A stretch of 64,000 bases of DNA from Mesorhizobium sp. 1M-11 (GCF_001303895.1 NZ_LJSD01000001.1:186001-250000); one strand, 5' to 3'; positions 38,005-46,898 are shown, numbered from the stretch's first letter. The notes: generated from the letters alone by a model not told the origin. Numbers and translations are program-made.

Positions 38005-38463
38005 TCAGTCCAGCCGCTTCTCCATGAAGACGCTCAGCGGATCAGGACGGTAGTCGCCAAACGGCCCGATGCGGACAAAACCGGTGCGCTCGTAGAGGCC
38101 GAGCGCCTCGTGATTGGCGATACCGGTCTCGAGCCGCAACCAGGTGACGCCGGCCTCCCGCGCCCTGTCTTCCAGCTCGATGAGCAGCGCCTTGGACAAG
38201 CCCCTGCCCCGCACCGTCGGCACCACCCACATACGCTTCAACTCTGCCCAACTCTCATTGAGCGCCAGCGCACCGGTTGCGACGGCAACCCCATCGGCAT
38301 CCCGCGCCACTGCGAACCGGACATTGTCGGCGCGCAGTTCGTCGATCGACAGGAAATGATTGCTTTCGGCGGGGTAAAGCGAAGCGCCATAGCGTTCACC
38401 GTCCTCGAGCAAGGCGATGATTTCGGGCTTGGCCGGATCTTCGAGCGCGATCGCGAATGACAT
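38005..38463 (-). CDS. GNAT family N-acetyltransferase
   Basis: A 152-residue single-domain acetyltransferase. LKRMWVVPTVRGRGLSKALLIELEDRAREAG contains the acetyl-CoA motif R-G-R-G-L-S, followed by LRLETGIANHEALGLYERTGFVRI, the typical last part of small-molecule GNATs of the ElaA/PhnO-like type. The ATG at 38463 lies 4 bp after the stop of another GNAT gene, so this is the last of four genes in an operon. Substrate unknown. Confidence 0.87.
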   Translation of the reverse strand: MSFAIALEDPAKPEIIALLEDGERYGASLYPAESNHFLSIDELRADNVRFAVARDADGVAVATGALALNESWAELKRMWVVPTVRGRGLSKALLIELEDRAREAGVTWLRLETGIANHEALGLYERTGFVRIGPFGDYRPDPLSVFMEKRLD

Positions 38464-38467
38464 AGCT

Positions 38468-39028
38468 TCAGGCCTCCATTGCGGTCGCAACCGCGAGCGA
38501 CGGGTCGGACGATCCGATGCGTTTCCAGAACAGCAGCGTTCCGCTGAGACCTCCATGCGGTTTCAGGGCATAGTCCGGGATCTCGCCGGCGAGTGTGAAG
38601 TCGAGTCTCTTATAAAGAGAACCCGCACCGCCATCCGTTGCGGTGTCGAGGACAAGGAGCGTGCGCTGCTGCCGTATGGCGAGCTCTTCTGCAGCAAGCA
38701 TCAGCCTGGTCGCGATACCCCTGCCCCGATGGCTATGCCGCGTCATCAGCTTGGCGATCTCGGCGCGGTGCGGCTGATTTGGCGGCAGATTGAGCAGAAG
38801 GGTCACGGTACCGACGAGGGCGTCATTGTCGAAAGCCCCCAGGATCGCCCTTTCGCCACGCAGCGCGGCAGCCATCGCTTCGGTCCAGAATGTCTTCGCT
38901 GCATCCAAGGAAAGCGGATGCATGAAACTGACCGATCCGCCAGCGGCAACCGTCTCAACCAGGATTTCAGCCAGCGTTTCTATCGTCTCAGCCGAACCGG
39001 CGAGTGGTCTGATGTCAATTGCAGTCAT
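38468..39028 (-). CDS. GNAT family N-acetyltransferase
   Basis: Acetyltransferase of 186 residues. The core IAKLMTRHSHRGRGIATRLMLAAEELAIRQQRTLLVLDTATDGGAGSLYKRLDFTLAGEIPDYAL carries the R-G-R-G-I-A acetyl-CoA motif and the GGAGSLYKRLDF end typical of streptothricin- or phosphinothricin-type and related GNATs. It follows the hypothetical gene by 27 bp in the XRE-cupin operon. A resistance or detoxification function is possible but not shown. Confidence 0.86.
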   Translation of the reverse strand: MTAIDIRPLAGSAETIETLAEILVETVAAGGSVSFMHPLSLDAAKTFWTEAMAAALRGERAILGAFDNDALVGTVTLLLNLPPNQPHRAEIAKLMTRHSHRGRGIATRLMLAAEELAIRQQRTLLVLDTATDGGAGSLYKRLDFTLAGEIPDYALKPHGGLSGTLLFWKRIGSSDPSLAVATAMEA

Positions 39029-39055
39029 TTTGGTTTTCTGATTGGAGTGCAGAAC

Positions 39056-39370
39056 TCAGTCAAAATGACTGAAATTGCGGCGTTTGCGGGAACGTTTGAT
39101 CTCATCGACACGCGCGCCGTCGTCGGCGCTGAGATGCCGACCGCGTTCGAGCAATTCCAGCGTGTATTCCTCATAGGTCAGACCAACCGCTTCGGCTTTG
39201 GCCAGCCTGAACAAGGCGATGTCACGCGATTTCGGCTTCCAGGCTGCCTTATGGGCACTGCGCCAATGGATGAAGCGATGCGCGTCTCCCTTCCCCCAGG
39301 CAGGTCCCTTGTAGTCGTCGAGCGGCGGCCCGCCATTGTGGTTTCGTCTCGGCAGACGCGGCATGATCAT
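39056..39370 (-). CDS. Conserved hypothetical protein with HNGGPPLDD motif
   Basis: A 104-residue basic protein that I cannot assign. It starts MIMPRLPRRNHNGGPPLDD, a motif seen in many small proteins of Rhizobiales and their phages, and continues with charged helices (ALFRLAKAEAVGLTYEEYTLELLERGRHL) ending KRSRKRRNFSHFD. The ATG at 39370 overlaps the stop of the XRE-cupin gene (ATGA), so it is translationally coupled to the regulator. No membrane segment or signal peptide is visible. It may bind nucleic acid, judged only from its charge. Confidence 0.6.
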   Translation of the reverse strand: MIMPRLPRRNHNGGPPLDDYKGPAWGKGDAHRFIHWRSAHKAAWKPKSRDIALFRLAKAEAVGLTYEEYTLELLERGRHLSADDGARVDEIKRSRKRRNFSHFD

Positions 39371-39933
39371 GTCCTGATGAGCACGGTGAGATAGCGGGCA
39401 GGTTCCGGCCCTGGCGCATGGAAGACGCAGTCGGCCGGCGCGCCCAGCGCCAGGCAATCGCCTGGTTCGAGCTCGTGCACCACGTCCCCTTCGGTGAAAT
39501 CGAGACGGCCTTCCATCAGCCATATCTGCTGGCGGATGAAGGCATAGCTGCTCGCCGGCAAGCTGATGTGTGCACCGGCTGGGAGTTCGACCTGCACCAT
39601 TTCCAGCGGCATGTCGGTCTGAGGCGACAGGTGCCGCCGGATATAGCCGGTGCCGGGATCCCGCCATTCCGGCTGCTCCTTGCGCCGGGCAACGCTGCCG
39701 CCCTGCAGTTCGGCACGCGCGATCAGGCTGGAAAGGGTTAGCTCGAACGAGGTGGCGATACGCACCAGAATCGGCGCGGTCGGGCTCGCCGAACCGCGTT
39801 CGATGGCGCTCAGCATCGCCTTGGAGACACCGGACCGGTCGGCCAGCTCCGCGAGCGACCAGTTTCTCATTGTGCGCTCCGCACGAATGCGGGCAGCAAT
39901 CCTTGTCGAAAGATCATCCGATATAGAAGACAT
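39367..39933 (-). CDS. XRE family regulator with C-terminal cupin domain
   Basis: The 188-residue protein has an N-terminal HTH_3 domain (RAERTMRNWSLAELADRSGVSKAMLSAIERGSASPTAPILVRIATSFELTLSSLI, residues about 16-72) and a C-terminal cupin (about 110-180: LPAGAHISLPAS, LEPGDCLALGAPADCVFHAPG). Such proteins usually sense a small molecule in the cupin and regulate adjacent genes. It is the first gene of an operon with one unknown and two GNAT genes, which are its likely targets. Divergent from the HerA-like gene across 157 bp. Confidence 0.88.
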   Translation of the reverse strand: MSSISDDLSTRIAARIRAERTMRNWSLAELADRSGVSKAMLSAIERGSASPTAPILVRIATSFELTLSSLIARAELQGGSVARRKEQPEWRDPGTGYIRRHLSPQTDMPLEMVQVELPAGAHISLPASSYAFIRQQIWLMEGRLDFTEGDVVHELEPGDCLALGAPADCVFHAPGPEPARYLTVLIRT

Positions 39934-40090
39934 ACGTCCAAGATATCATATGATCGTCGTTGCGAAAGAGGGTTTCGCCGATTGTTCAAATTGTCGCGGC
40001 GCTTTTAACCGCCTCTATACCATCCACTCACACGCGACCTTAACCGAGAATGATTAGCATCCGCCAAGGCAGTGGGGACCCTCTTCGTTG

Positions 40091-41923
40091 ATGTTTGTCG
40101 AACGTGCAGCTTCCGGTGGTGAGCCGATATCGCAAGAGCGGCGGGACGCCGCCCAGACCGACAAGCGTATCCTCGGCCATGTCGTTCGCTGCGACGGCGC
40201 TCGCGCCACCATCAGCGCCTTCGCCGACGGCGAGGAAGGCTTCGTCACCGGCCATTGGTCGGTCGGCAAGATGATCTCCATCAATCTGGGAAGCACCCGC
40301 ACGGTCGGTCTGGTCTACGCCATCTCCAAATCCGATCTCGCCTGGAACGACAGCGGACAAAACCCGATCGAGGTCAATATCGAACTGGTCGGCGAGGTGC
40401 GCGACGGTGCTGAACCGGGTGCCAGACCCGTGTTCGATCGCGGCATCACGATCTATCCGCACATCGGCGCGATCGCCCACCGCATCCGCAGCCGTGATCT
40501 TGAGGCCGTCTACGACCTTGCAGGCCGTCGTGCCATCACCGTCGGCGCACTGTCGCAGGATGAGACGATTTCTGCCAACATTGCCATCGACGACACACTG
40601 TCTCGCCATTTCGCCGTTGTCGGCACCACCGGCGTGGGCAAATCGACCGCCGTCTCCTTGCTATTGCGCAAGGCGATCGCCTCGAGACCCGATCTCAGGG
40701 TGCTGATCCTGGATCCGCACAATGAATTCGCGGCCTCGCTACAGGACCAGTGCGTCAAGATCGACGCCACCACGCTCGATCTGCCCTTCTGGATGTTCAA
40801 ATTGGAGGAACTGGCGGAAGTCATCTTCCGTGGCCGGGCGGCGCCGCCCGAAGAGATCGACCTGCTGCGCGACCTGATCCCTGTCGCCAAGAACCTCTAC
40901 CGAAACGCGGGCAACATTGGCTATGCACGCCGCGGCGCCGATACCATGACCGCCGACACACCGGTGCCCTACCGTATCGCCGACCTCATCAAGCAGATCG
41001 ATGAGCGCATGGGCCTGCTCGAAAGCAAGGCTGAGAGACCGATACTGAAGTCGCTGCGCATACGCATTGAATCGGCAGCCGCGGACCCTCGCTACCGCTT
41101 CATGTTCAATTCGCGCCTGATCGATGACACCATACACGAGACGATCGGCAACATCTTCCGCGTACCGCATCATGGCCGCCCGGTAACATGCTTCGAAATG
41201 GCCGGCCTGCCATCCGAAGTCGTCAACTCGGTCTGTTCGGTTCTGGCCCGCCTTGCCTTCGATCTCGCTCTGTGGAGCGAGGGAAAACTGCGATTGCTGC
41301 TCCTATGCGAGGAAGCGCATCGCTACATGCCCGCCGATCCACGCCTTGGCTTCGAGCCGACTCGGCACGCGCTGTCGCGCATCGCCAAGGAAGGCCGTAA
41401 ATATGGCTGCTATCTCGGCGTTGTGACCCAGCGACCTGGCGAACTCGATCCAACCATCCTGTCGCAATGTTCGACGTTCTTCGCCATGCGCCTGTCCAAT
41501 GAGCAGGATCAGGCAATCATCCGCTCGGCCATCGCCGATTCTTCCGCCTCGAGCCTCGCATTCCTGTCATCCATGGGCCAGCGCGAGGCGATCGCCTTCG
41601 GCGAAGGCGTGGCGACCACGATGCGGCTGAAATTCGAGAAGATCGATCGCAGCCTGATCCCGGGCGCTGCAAAGCATGCGGTGGAAGCGCAGCCTGGAGA
41701 CAGCCGCGATGTCGACCTCGCCGGTATCGTGGAGCGGCTGCGCAACGTGCCGAAGCCGCAGCCGGCGATGAATTTCTCGGAAGCCGTCGACACAATGCGG
41801 CAAGCGGGAGATTCGGACTATCGCAAGCCGGTGATAGCCACCCGGCCGCAGCCCGACGACGACTTCGACACGCGCTATGGCCTCAAGCCGGCGACGTTCG
41901 GGCTCAAGCCGCAAAACGACTGA
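40091..41923 (+). CDS. HerA-like ATPase (DUF87 helicase family)
   Basis: A 610-residue hexameric-type ATPase. An N-terminal HAS-barrel-like region (residues about 25-110) precedes the FtsK-HerA ATPase core with Walker A VGTTGVGKST (residues 177-186), Walker B-like LLLLCEEAHRY, and the late SSMGQREAIAFGEG segment. HerA family members are DNA translocases; archaeal HerA works with NurA nuclease in end resection and some bacterial HerA proteins act in phage defence with SIR2 or nuclease partners. No partner is adjacent here, so it is the stand-alone form. The ATG at 40091 is preferred to a TTG just before it. Confidence 0.85.
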   Translation: MFVERAASGGEPISQERRDAAQTDKRILGHVVRCDGARATISAFADGEEGFVTGHWSVGKMISINLGSTRTVGLVYAISKSDLAWNDSGQNPIEVNIELVGEVRDGAEPGARPVFDRGITIYPHIGAIAHRIRSRDLEAVYDLAGRRAITVGALSQDETISANIAIDDTLSRHFAVVGTTGVGKSTAVSLLLRKAIASRPDLRVLILDPHNEFAASLQDQCVKIDATTLDLPFWMFKLEELAEVIFRGRAAPPEEIDLLRDLIPVAKNLYRNAGNIGYARRGADTMTADTPVPYRIADLIKQIDERMGLLESKAERPILKSLRIRIESAAADPRYRFMFNSRLIDDTIHETIGNIFRVPHHGRPVTCFEMAGLPSEVVNSVCSVLARLAFDLALWSEGKLRLLLLCEEAHRYMPADPRLGFEPTRHALSRIAKEGRKYGCYLGVVTQRPGELDPTILSQCSTFFAMRLSNEQDQAIIRSAIADSSASSLAFLSSMGQREAIAFGEGVATTMRLKFEKIDRSLIPGAAKHAVEAQPGDSRDVDLAGIVERLRNVPKPQPAMNFSEAVDTMRQAGDSDYRKPVIATRPQPDDDFDTRYGLKPATFGLKPQND

Positions 41924-41990
41924 CCACACTTCCGGTGGATCGCGGTTATCGTCTCTCGATGTCTGGAGCTGCCGCTTCGCGTAAACCCGC

Positions 41991-42794
41991 TCACGCAGCG
42001 CAAACCCGATTTCGGCCCTGGCGCTTGGCTTCGTAGAGCTGCTTGTCCGCGCGGCGATAGAATGCCTCGGCCGTTTCCGACGTATCCCATACCGCCAGCC
42101 CAACGCTGGTTGTAACCTTCAACCGCACATTGCCGTTCAGGACCGCCAGGCTGGCGACCCCCTTGCGGATACGTTCGGCGAACTTTCGCAACAGCTCGTC
42201 ATCCATATTCGGTGCGACAACGGCGAATTCCTCGCCGCCAAGCCGCGCCACCACGTCGTGATAACGCGTCATGCCTTTCAGACAATCCGCAACAGCGCGC
42301 AGCACATCGTCGCCTACATCATGGCCATGCGTGTCATTGATCGATTTGAAGTGGTCGAGGTCGAGGATCATCAATCCGACAGGTTTGCCGATGCGGCGGA
42401 ACTCGGCGATGTATTCGCGCAGCGCATCGTCGAAGAAGCGACGGTTCTGCATTCCCGTCAATCCATCCGTCAGCGCCGCCTGCTCCAGCGTCACTGAGCG
42501 CGCGCTGAGTGTAGCCGTCATGGCCCTGAGCTTACCTTCCTCACGTACCTGGTCACGGATCAGCGGATAAATGAAGAACACTCCGAAGAAGAAGGCGGTG
42601 GCCAAAAGCACGCCGACGGCGAACAGCAGCGTACCCAGATAACTGATGTTTTCATGGGTTGCGGCGGCATCGTCGATCTGAGCGGCGGTGGTATCCAGCA
42701 AACCATGGGCGTGCAGCGTCACCATGCCTGCGGCAAGGATCACGAAGATAAAGACGAAAAAGGCGTGCTCAGCCTTATGAAACCGCATGCCCAT
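41991..42794 (-). CDS. Membrane-bound diguanylate cyclase (GGDEF)
   Basis: Makes cyclic-di-GMP from two GTP. The 267-residue protein has two membrane helices (about residues 11-28 and 53-76), a short coiled segment and a GGDEF domain. The active-site motif is GGEEF (186-190), a functional variant, and the product-inhibition I-site RYHD (177-180) sits the canonical five residues before it. The periplasmic loop between helices is only about 25 residues, so it has no large sensor domain. The ATG at 42794 or 42788 or a GTG at 42803 could be the start. Confidence 0.92.
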   Translation of the reverse strand: MGMRFHKAEHAFFVFIFVILAAGMVTLHAHGLLDTTAAQIDDAAATHENISYLGTLLFAVGVLLATAFFFGVFFIYPLIRDQVREEGKLRAMTATLSARSVTLEQAALTDGLTGMQNRRFFDDALREYIAEFRRIGKPVGLMILDLDHFKSINDTHGHDVGDDVLRAVADCLKGMTRYHDVVARLGGEEFAVVAPNMDDELLRKFAERIRKGVASLAVLNGNVRLKVTTSVGLAVWDTSETAEAFYRRADKQLYEAKRQGRNRVCAA

Positions 42795-42891
42795 CCAGCC
42801 CACAGCGATGCAGGAGCCTTATGGCACGTTCAGGCTTACGCCGCGGTTAACTTGAACAATCCTTGCGATTTCAGAGTTAATACTAAAAAGT

Positions 42892-43857
42892 CTATTCAAT
42901 TTTCTTTTCGATTGCCGCGCGCACCATCTTCAGCATGGTTTCGTTTGGCAACAATCTTTGCCATTCGGCGCCGAGTTGATTGCGAAACCAGGTGGATTGG
43001 CGCTTGGCATATTGCCGTGTCGCGATCTTTGCCCGCTCCATCGCCGCCCCGGCATCCATTTCTCCGTCCAGAACGGCTTGCAGCTCACGCACGCCGATCG
43101 CCTTCATCGCGGGCAGCGCCGGATCGAGACCGAGAGCGAGGATCTGCCCCACTTCTTCCAAAGCACCTTGTTCGATCATCGCATCGAAGCGTCGGTCTAT
43201 ACGCGTTCTCAGCGCTTCACGGTCCGGCTCGATGACGAAGAAGTGCGCGCTGGTTCGGTCGATCAGCGGCTCGCCGCGCTGACCTTGCCAGGACAGGATC
43301 GAACGGCCGGATGCGTCCAGGACCTCCAGTGCACGCGCAATGCGCTGGCCGTCGCTTGGTCGCAGTTGCATGGCCATCGCCGAATCCCTCAGCATCAGTT
43401 CGCGATGCAGCCGCGGTGCACCGCGCTCTATCAATTCGTGACGCCAGCGCTCGCGGATATGCGGCGGAATATCCGGCATGGCCGAGATTCCTTCGGCGAG
43501 CGCCCTGAAATAGAGGCCGGTACCGCCGACGAAAACCGGCCGGCGACCGGCAAGAGCGTTCTTTTCGATCAATTCCGAGACGTCACGGAGCCACGCTCCA
43601 GTCGAATAGGCGGTCGAGGGGGGAACGTGGCCATAAAGAAAATGTGGAACGCGAGCCAAGTCGTCAGCTCCCGGACGTGCGGTCAATACATTGAGGATCG
43701 AATAACCCTGCATGGAATCGGTGTTCACGATGACACCGTCGACATGCTCGGCGATTTCGAGAGCCAGCGCCGACTTGCCGCTGGCAGTCGGGCCGGCTAT
43801 CAGGATCGCGTCCTTCACGCGGCCCTCTTGCGCCGCCTTTCCCAGGATCGCCTCCAT
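42892..43857 (-). CDS. miaA: tRNA dimethylallyltransferase
   Basis: MiaA adds a dimethylallyl group to N6 of A37 in tRNAs that read UNN codons. The 321-residue protein has the P-loop GPTASGKS (residues 22-29), the family motifs VNTDSMQGY (normally DS-Q) and GGTGLYFRAL, and ends with the tRNA-contact region QYAKRQSTWFRNQ. The ATG at 43857 overlaps the serB ATG by two bases on the opposite strand (shared CATG), so each promoter must lie inside the other gene. The longer frame to 44064 runs through serB. Confidence 0.95.
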   Translation of the reverse strand: MEAILGKAAQEGRVKDAILIAGPTASGKSALALEIAEHVDGVIVNTDSMQGYSILNVLTARPGADDLARVPHFLYGHVPPSTAYSTGAWLRDVSELIEKNALAGRRPVFVGGTGLYFRALAEGISAMPDIPPHIRERWRHELIERGAPRLHRELMLRDSAMAMQLRPSDGQRIARALEVLDASGRSILSWQGQRGEPLIDRTSAHFFVIEPDREALRTRIDRRFDAMIEQGALEEVGQILALGLDPALPAMKAIGVRELQAVLDGEMDAGAAMERAKIATRQYAKRQSTWFRNQLGAEWQRLLPNETMLKMVRAAIEKKIE

Positions 43858-44743
43858 GCTGCTTGTTGCCACGCTCGTCTCCAGTCCAACCGGCGGCGCA
43901 CTCACGCCAGCTCTTGCGCATAAGGCCTCGCAGGCGGTCGGTGCAAGCGCAACGCGCTGGCTTGGCGAAGCCATTGCCTGTGATCTTATCCTGCCCGACG
44001 GCATCGATGACGCCGAGATTGCAGCGACGCTGCAGCATACGCTTGCTTCGGAACCCGTAGACATCGCCGTTCAGGAAGACGCCACGCGCCGCAAAAAGAT
44101 CCTCATTGCCGACATGGATTCCACCATGATCGATCAGGAATGCATCGATGAGCTGGCCGACGAGGTCGGGCTGAAGGAGAAGGTTGCGGCGATTACCGCG
44201 CGTTCCATGAACGGCGAGATCGCCTTCGAGCCGGCTTTACGTGAACGCGTCGCGCTGCTCAAGGATCTCGACAATGCAGTGGTTGGCCACATCATCGCCA
44301 ACCGGCTGACGCTTGCGTCGGGTGGCCGCGCCCTGGTGCAGACGATGCGCAGGGCCGGAGCCCACACCGCGCTCGTCTCCGGCGGCTTTGACGTCTTCAC
44401 AAACCGCATCGCCACCATGCTCGGCTTCCACGAGAACCGTGCCAACCGGCTGATCGAGGCGAACGGCCGCTTCACCGGCGAGGTTGCCGAGCCTATTTTA
44501 GGCCGCGCAGCCAAAGCAGAAGCGCTCCACGATATTTCGGCAAGGCTTGGCCTCACGCCTGCGGATGCCATGGCTGTCGGCGATGGTGCCAACGACCTCG
44601 ACATGATCCGGCTTTCCGGCACTGGCGTCGCGCTTCATGCCAAGCCGTCAGTTGCAGCCGAAGCCAAGGTCCGTATCGACCATGGCGACCTCACCGCCCT
44701 GCTCTATCTGCAAGGCTACCGACGCGAGGATTTCGTCAAATGA
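43856..44743 (+). CDS. serB: Phosphoserine phosphatase
   Basis: HAD-superfamily enzyme for the last step of serine synthesis, 295 residues. The nucleophile motif is ADMDST (Asp86 and Asp88), motif II Ser is in HTALVSGGFD, and motif III is AVGDGANDLDMI. An N-terminal domain of about 80 residues precedes the catalytic part, as usual in proteobacterial SerB. The ATG at 43856 overlaps the miaA start on the other strand. The downstream GNAT gene overlaps its stop (ATGA). Confidence 0.96.
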   Translation: MLLVATLVSSPTGGALTPALAHKASQAVGASATRWLGEAIACDLILPDGIDDAEIAATLQHTLASEPVDIAVQEDATRRKKILIADMDSTMIDQECIDELADEVGLKEKVAAITARSMNGEIAFEPALRERVALLKDLDNAVVGHIIANRLTLASGGRALVQTMRRAGAHTALVSGGFDVFTNRIATMLGFHENRANRLIEANGRFTGEVAEPILGRAAKAEALHDISARLGLTPADAMAVGDGANDLDMIRLSGTGVALHAKPSVAAEAKVRIDHGDLTALLYLQGYRREDFVK

Positions 44744-45312
44744 AGCCGATCCGCACGAAAAGACTGATCCTGCGCAACTGGGAAGATCGCGATCGCGAAC
44801 TGTTCTTCCGCATCAACAGCGACGAACGCGTGATGGAATTCTTTCCGTTCCGCCGAACCCGCGCCGAGGCGGATGCGAAAATCGGCGAGATGCGCGACAA
44901 TATCGAGCGCAAGGGCTTCGGCTTCGCCGCTGCAGAGATCATTGCCACCCGTGAGTGCATAGGCTTCGTCGGCCTTACCGGCACGGAGCACGTGCCCTTC
45001 CTGCCGGCAGGAACCCTTGAGATCGGCTGGCGCCTGGCGCCGGAATTCTGGGGGCACGGTTATGTCTCTGAAGCAGCCCGTGCATGGCTGACGTTCGGCT
45101 TCGAAACACTTGGCCACGACGAGATCGTTTCTTTCGCGGTACGCGATAACCGCCGTTCGACTGCCGTGATGGAAAGGATCGGCATGACGGCCGATCCCTC
45201 GCGCGATTTCGATCATCCGAGCGTCCCCGAAAGTCACCCGCATCTGCGCCCTCATGCCTTCTACAGCCTGAAGCGCAAAGACTGGGAAGAACAAAAAAGG
45301 GCGGCCAACTAG
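44740..45312 (+). CDS. RimJ/RimL-type GNAT N-acetyltransferase
   Basis: Acetyltransferase of 190 residues. It starts MKPIRTKRLILRNWEDRD, the typical opening of the RimJ/RimL (Acetyltransf_3) group, and has EIGWRLAPEFWGHGYVSEAARAWLTFGF (W-G-H-G-Y acetyl-CoA motif) and DNRRSTAVMERIGM. Members acetylate ribosomal protein N-termini or small molecules; specificity is not predictable. Its ATG overlaps the serB stop, and its own TAG stop lies inside the terminator hairpin. Confidence 0.9.
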   Translation: MKPIRTKRLILRNWEDRDRELFFRINSDERVMEFFPFRRTRAEADAKIGEMRDNIERKGFGFAAAEIIATRECIGFVGLTGTEHVPFLPAGTLEIGWRLAPEFWGHGYVSEAARAWLTFGFETLGHDEIVSFAVRDNRRSTAVMERIGMTADPSRDFDHPSVPESHPHLRPHAFYSLKRKDWEEQKRAAN

Positions 45313-45324
45313 CCGCCCTTTTTT
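45293..45324. terminator. Bidirectional intrinsic terminator between GNAT and degP
   Basis: AAAAAAGGGCGGC (45293-45305) and GCCGCCCTTTTTT (45312-45324) form a perfect 13-bp stem with a 6-base loop, with A and T tracts that serve both strands. The GNAT stop codon (45310-45312) lies at the loop. It serves serB-GNAT on one side and degP on the other. Confidence 0.9.
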
Positions 45325-45359
45325 GATTCAGGATCAATGGATTCCAGAGATTTCCGGAA

Positions 45360-46898
45360 TCAATCCATTCGCACGGTCACGAAGCGCAGCTCACCGGTTT
45401 TGGAAGCGAGCATCAACAATGCGTTCTTACGGCCTTGCTGCTTCAGCGAGGCGATCCGGTCGACGACTTCCTTCGGCGTCGCCACCGACTCCTGTCCGAT
45501 CTCGGTGATCACTTCGCCCGCCTGAATGCCACGCTCGGCCGCCGCCGAATCCTTGGCGACCTCCGTGACAACCACGCCTGAAACGTCCGCGGCAATGCCG
45601 AACTTGCCGCGGGTATCATCGTTCAGTTCGCCAATCGACATGCCGAGCACGGTGGCTGCAGCAACAGGTGCCGCCTTGTCATCCTTACCGGGCTCACCCT
45701 TCCCTTCCGCGTCGGCCAGCTTCTCGCCGTCCTCGAGCCGACCGAGTGTAACCTTGACCGTCTGCTCCTTGCCCTTGCGGACGATGATCACATCGACGGC
45801 CTTGCCGACCGGACTCTCGGCGACGACGCGCGGCAGATCGCGCGTTTCTTCGATATCCTTGCCGTCGAATTTGGTGATGACGTCACCGGCCTGGATCGAA
45901 CCATTGTCGACCGGACCACCCTTGATGATACCGGCGACCAGTGCGCCCTTCGGCTCCGCCATGCCGAGGCTCTCGGCAATGTCCTTCGTAACGGGCTGGA
46001 TGCGTACGCCCAGCCAGCCGCGCCTCGTCTCGCCGAATTGACGCAACTGGTCGACGACGCCGACGGCAAGCTGGGACGGGATCGAGAAGCCGATGCCGAT
46101 CGAACCACCCGATGGTGAGATGATGGCGGTGTTGATGCCGATGACTTCGCCGTTCATGTTGAACAGCGGACCGCCGGAATTGCCGCGATTGATGGCTGCA
46201 TCGGTCTGGATGAAGTCGTCGTAGGGACCGGAATTGATGTCGCGGTTGCGCGCCGAGACGATACCGACTGTGACGGTGCCGCCAAGGCCGAACGGGTTGC
46301 CGATTGCCATTACCCAGTCGCCGATGCGCATCTTGTTGGAATCGCCGAATTTCACCGCCGTCAGCTTGTGGCCCTTGGGGTCCACCTTCAGCACGGCGAT
46401 ATCCGTTTTGGTGTCGGTACCGATCAGTTTCGCCTTCAGCGTCACCCCATCGGAGAAATTCACCTCGATGTCGTCGGCATCCGCAATGACGTGGTTGTTC
46501 GTGACCACGATGCCTTCGACGGCATCGACCACGAAGCCGGAACCGAGCGACTGAACCTTCTGCGAGCCGCCGCCCTTTTGGCCGCCTCGATCCTTGAAGA
46601 AATCATCGAAGAAGTCCTGGAAGGGCGAACCTTCCGGCAACTGTGGCATCGGCACGGCGCCTGGACCTTCGCTTCCCTTCACCGTTTGCGATGTCGAGAT
46701 GTTGACGACCGCACCGAGCAGCCCCTGAGCGAGGTCGGCCACCGAAGCCGGACCATTGGCAGCGGGCGCCGCCTGTGTTGCGGCGGGAGCTTGTGTCTGT
46801 GCGACAGCGGATGGAATGGCGACCGTGCCAAGCATCAGTGCGGCGGTAGCGGCGGCAAGCGTCTTTCTTGCCGCACGCAGGATCGGTTCGGACTTCAT
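45360..46898 (-). CDS. degP: Do-family periplasmic serine endopeptidase (DegP/HtrA)
   Basis: Envelope quality-control protease and chaperone, 512 residues. The signal peptide (MKSEPILRAARKTLAAATAALMLGTVAIPSAVA) is followed by a trypsin-like domain with the triad His136 (TNNHVIAD), Asp166 (KTDIAV) and Ser241 (RGNSGGPLF), then two PDZ domains. Length and order fit DegP/DegQ. The ATG at 46898 has GGGAGG five bases upstream; the longer frame to 47084 has no signal peptide at its start. It is downstream of hflK, hflC and the DUF2065 gene on the same strand, a conserved group linking membrane and periplasmic proteolysis. Confidence 0.95.
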   Translation of the reverse strand: MKSEPILRAARKTLAAATAALMLGTVAIPSAVAQTQAPAATQAAPAANGPASVADLAQGLLGAVVNISTSQTVKGSEGPGAVPMPQLPEGSPFQDFFDDFFKDRGGQKGGGSQKVQSLGSGFVVDAVEGIVVTNNHVIADADDIEVNFSDGVTLKAKLIGTDTKTDIAVLKVDPKGHKLTAVKFGDSNKMRIGDWVMAIGNPFGLGGTVTVGIVSARNRDINSGPYDDFIQTDAAINRGNSGGPLFNMNGEVIGINTAIISPSGGSIGIGFSIPSQLAVGVVDQLRQFGETRRGWLGVRIQPVTKDIAESLGMAEPKGALVAGIIKGGPVDNGSIQAGDVITKFDGKDIEETRDLPRVVAESPVGKAVDVIIVRKGKEQTVKVTLGRLEDGEKLADAEGKGEPGKDDKAAPVAAATVLGMSIGELNDDTRGKFGIAADVSGVVVTEVAKDSAAAERGIQAGEVITEIGQESVATPKEVVDRIASLKQQGRKNALLMLASKTGELRFVTVRMD

